A stretch of 64,000 nucleotides of DNA from an uncultured Chlorobiaceae bacterium (GTDB lineage: Bacteria; Bacteroidota; Chlorobiia; Chlorobiales; Chlorobiaceae), in the NCBI GenBank assembly GCA_903820085.1, contig CAIJGA010000008.1, positions 186,001-250,000 on the forward strand, given 5' to 3'. Positions 63,935 through 64,000 of the stretch are shown here, piece after piece. The notes beneath the pieces were generated by a model. The model had not been told where the DNA came from and searched no databases. It saw nothing but the letters and a program-made list of their open reading frames with translations. A program made the translations under genes and the position numbers. Every line of letters starts with the position of its first letter. Positions within the stretch are counted from its first letter, which is position 1.

Positions 63935-64000
63935 AACGATTGACGATACCTATTTGATGTGTTCTGTCTGCATGTATTGACGGATTCTTGCGGCATGATC

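Overview
The window looks like chromosomal DNA of a green sulfur bacterium (Chlorobiaceae, Chlorobium/Pelodictyon type). The strongest markers are the reaction-centre cytochrome c-551 gene pscC (22029-22676) and a bacteriochlorophyll a synthase gene bchG (48788-49780). A single-chain pyruvate:ferredoxin oxidoreductase (34497-38054) and PEP carboxylase (18992-21757) fit carbon fixation by the reductive TCA cycle. An lpxC-fabZ fusion at the left edge is a Bacteroidetes/Chlorobi trait. Coding is dense, and I saw no rRNA, tRNA, insertion sequence, CRISPR array or prophage.

Layout. 1-12.8 kb is mostly minus-strand housekeeping: lpxC-fabZ, an inositol phosphatase, acs, leuS, pnp, panC and rsmI, with tspO the only plus-strand gene. 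12.9-15.7 kb holds an oligopeptide-type ABC ATPase overlapping sppA. 15.7-21.8 kb runs on the minus strand with a porin, a ComM-like ATPase and ppc. 22-25.9 kb holds pscC, queF and a tightly overlapping set of methyltransferase, DUF4905-like protein and Xer recombinase. 26-34.4 kb is plus strand: hpf, hprK, a peptide-binding lipoprotein, an Imm-like membrane protein, a DUF4136 lipoprotein, a DppB-type permease, ruvB and a TPR lipoprotein, plus a new 40-residue minus-strand ORF at 30249-30371. 34.5-41.9 kb holds nifJ, rlmB, gcvH-gcvPA and dapA. 42-51 kb is mainly minus strand: a DUF4405 protein ending in a haem c motif, recN, tatA, psd, rnhA, rpmB, bchG and trpD, with tilS on the plus strand. 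51.2-64 kb holds an Nramp-related transporter, the remnant of a broken gene, an M24 peptidase, cutA, holB, ilvE, a probable PPi-dependent phosphofructokinase, a MacB/LolE-like permease, ispF, pyrD, glgP and a metallophosphoesterase.

Together these genes cover photosynthesis (pscC, bchG), carbon entry and storage (nifJ, ppc, acs, phosphofructokinase, glgP), envelope building (lpxC-fabZ, psd, porin, tatA) and translation or DNA maintenance (leuS, rpmB, tilS, rsmI, rlmB, ruvB, recN, holB). Oligopeptide transporter parts are scattered over three loci. Strong hairpin terminators separate many convergent genes.

I did not find a clear multi-gene system of a new kind. The observations most worth a second look are: loss of the aspartate-inhibition residues in PEP carboxylase; the membrane b-type protein that ends exactly at a CXXCH motif; the methyltransferase/DUF4905/Xer overlap set; the hpf-hprK-peptide-binding-protein cluster; the frameshifted remnant at 52647-52777; and the unlisted 40-residue ORF at 30249-30371.
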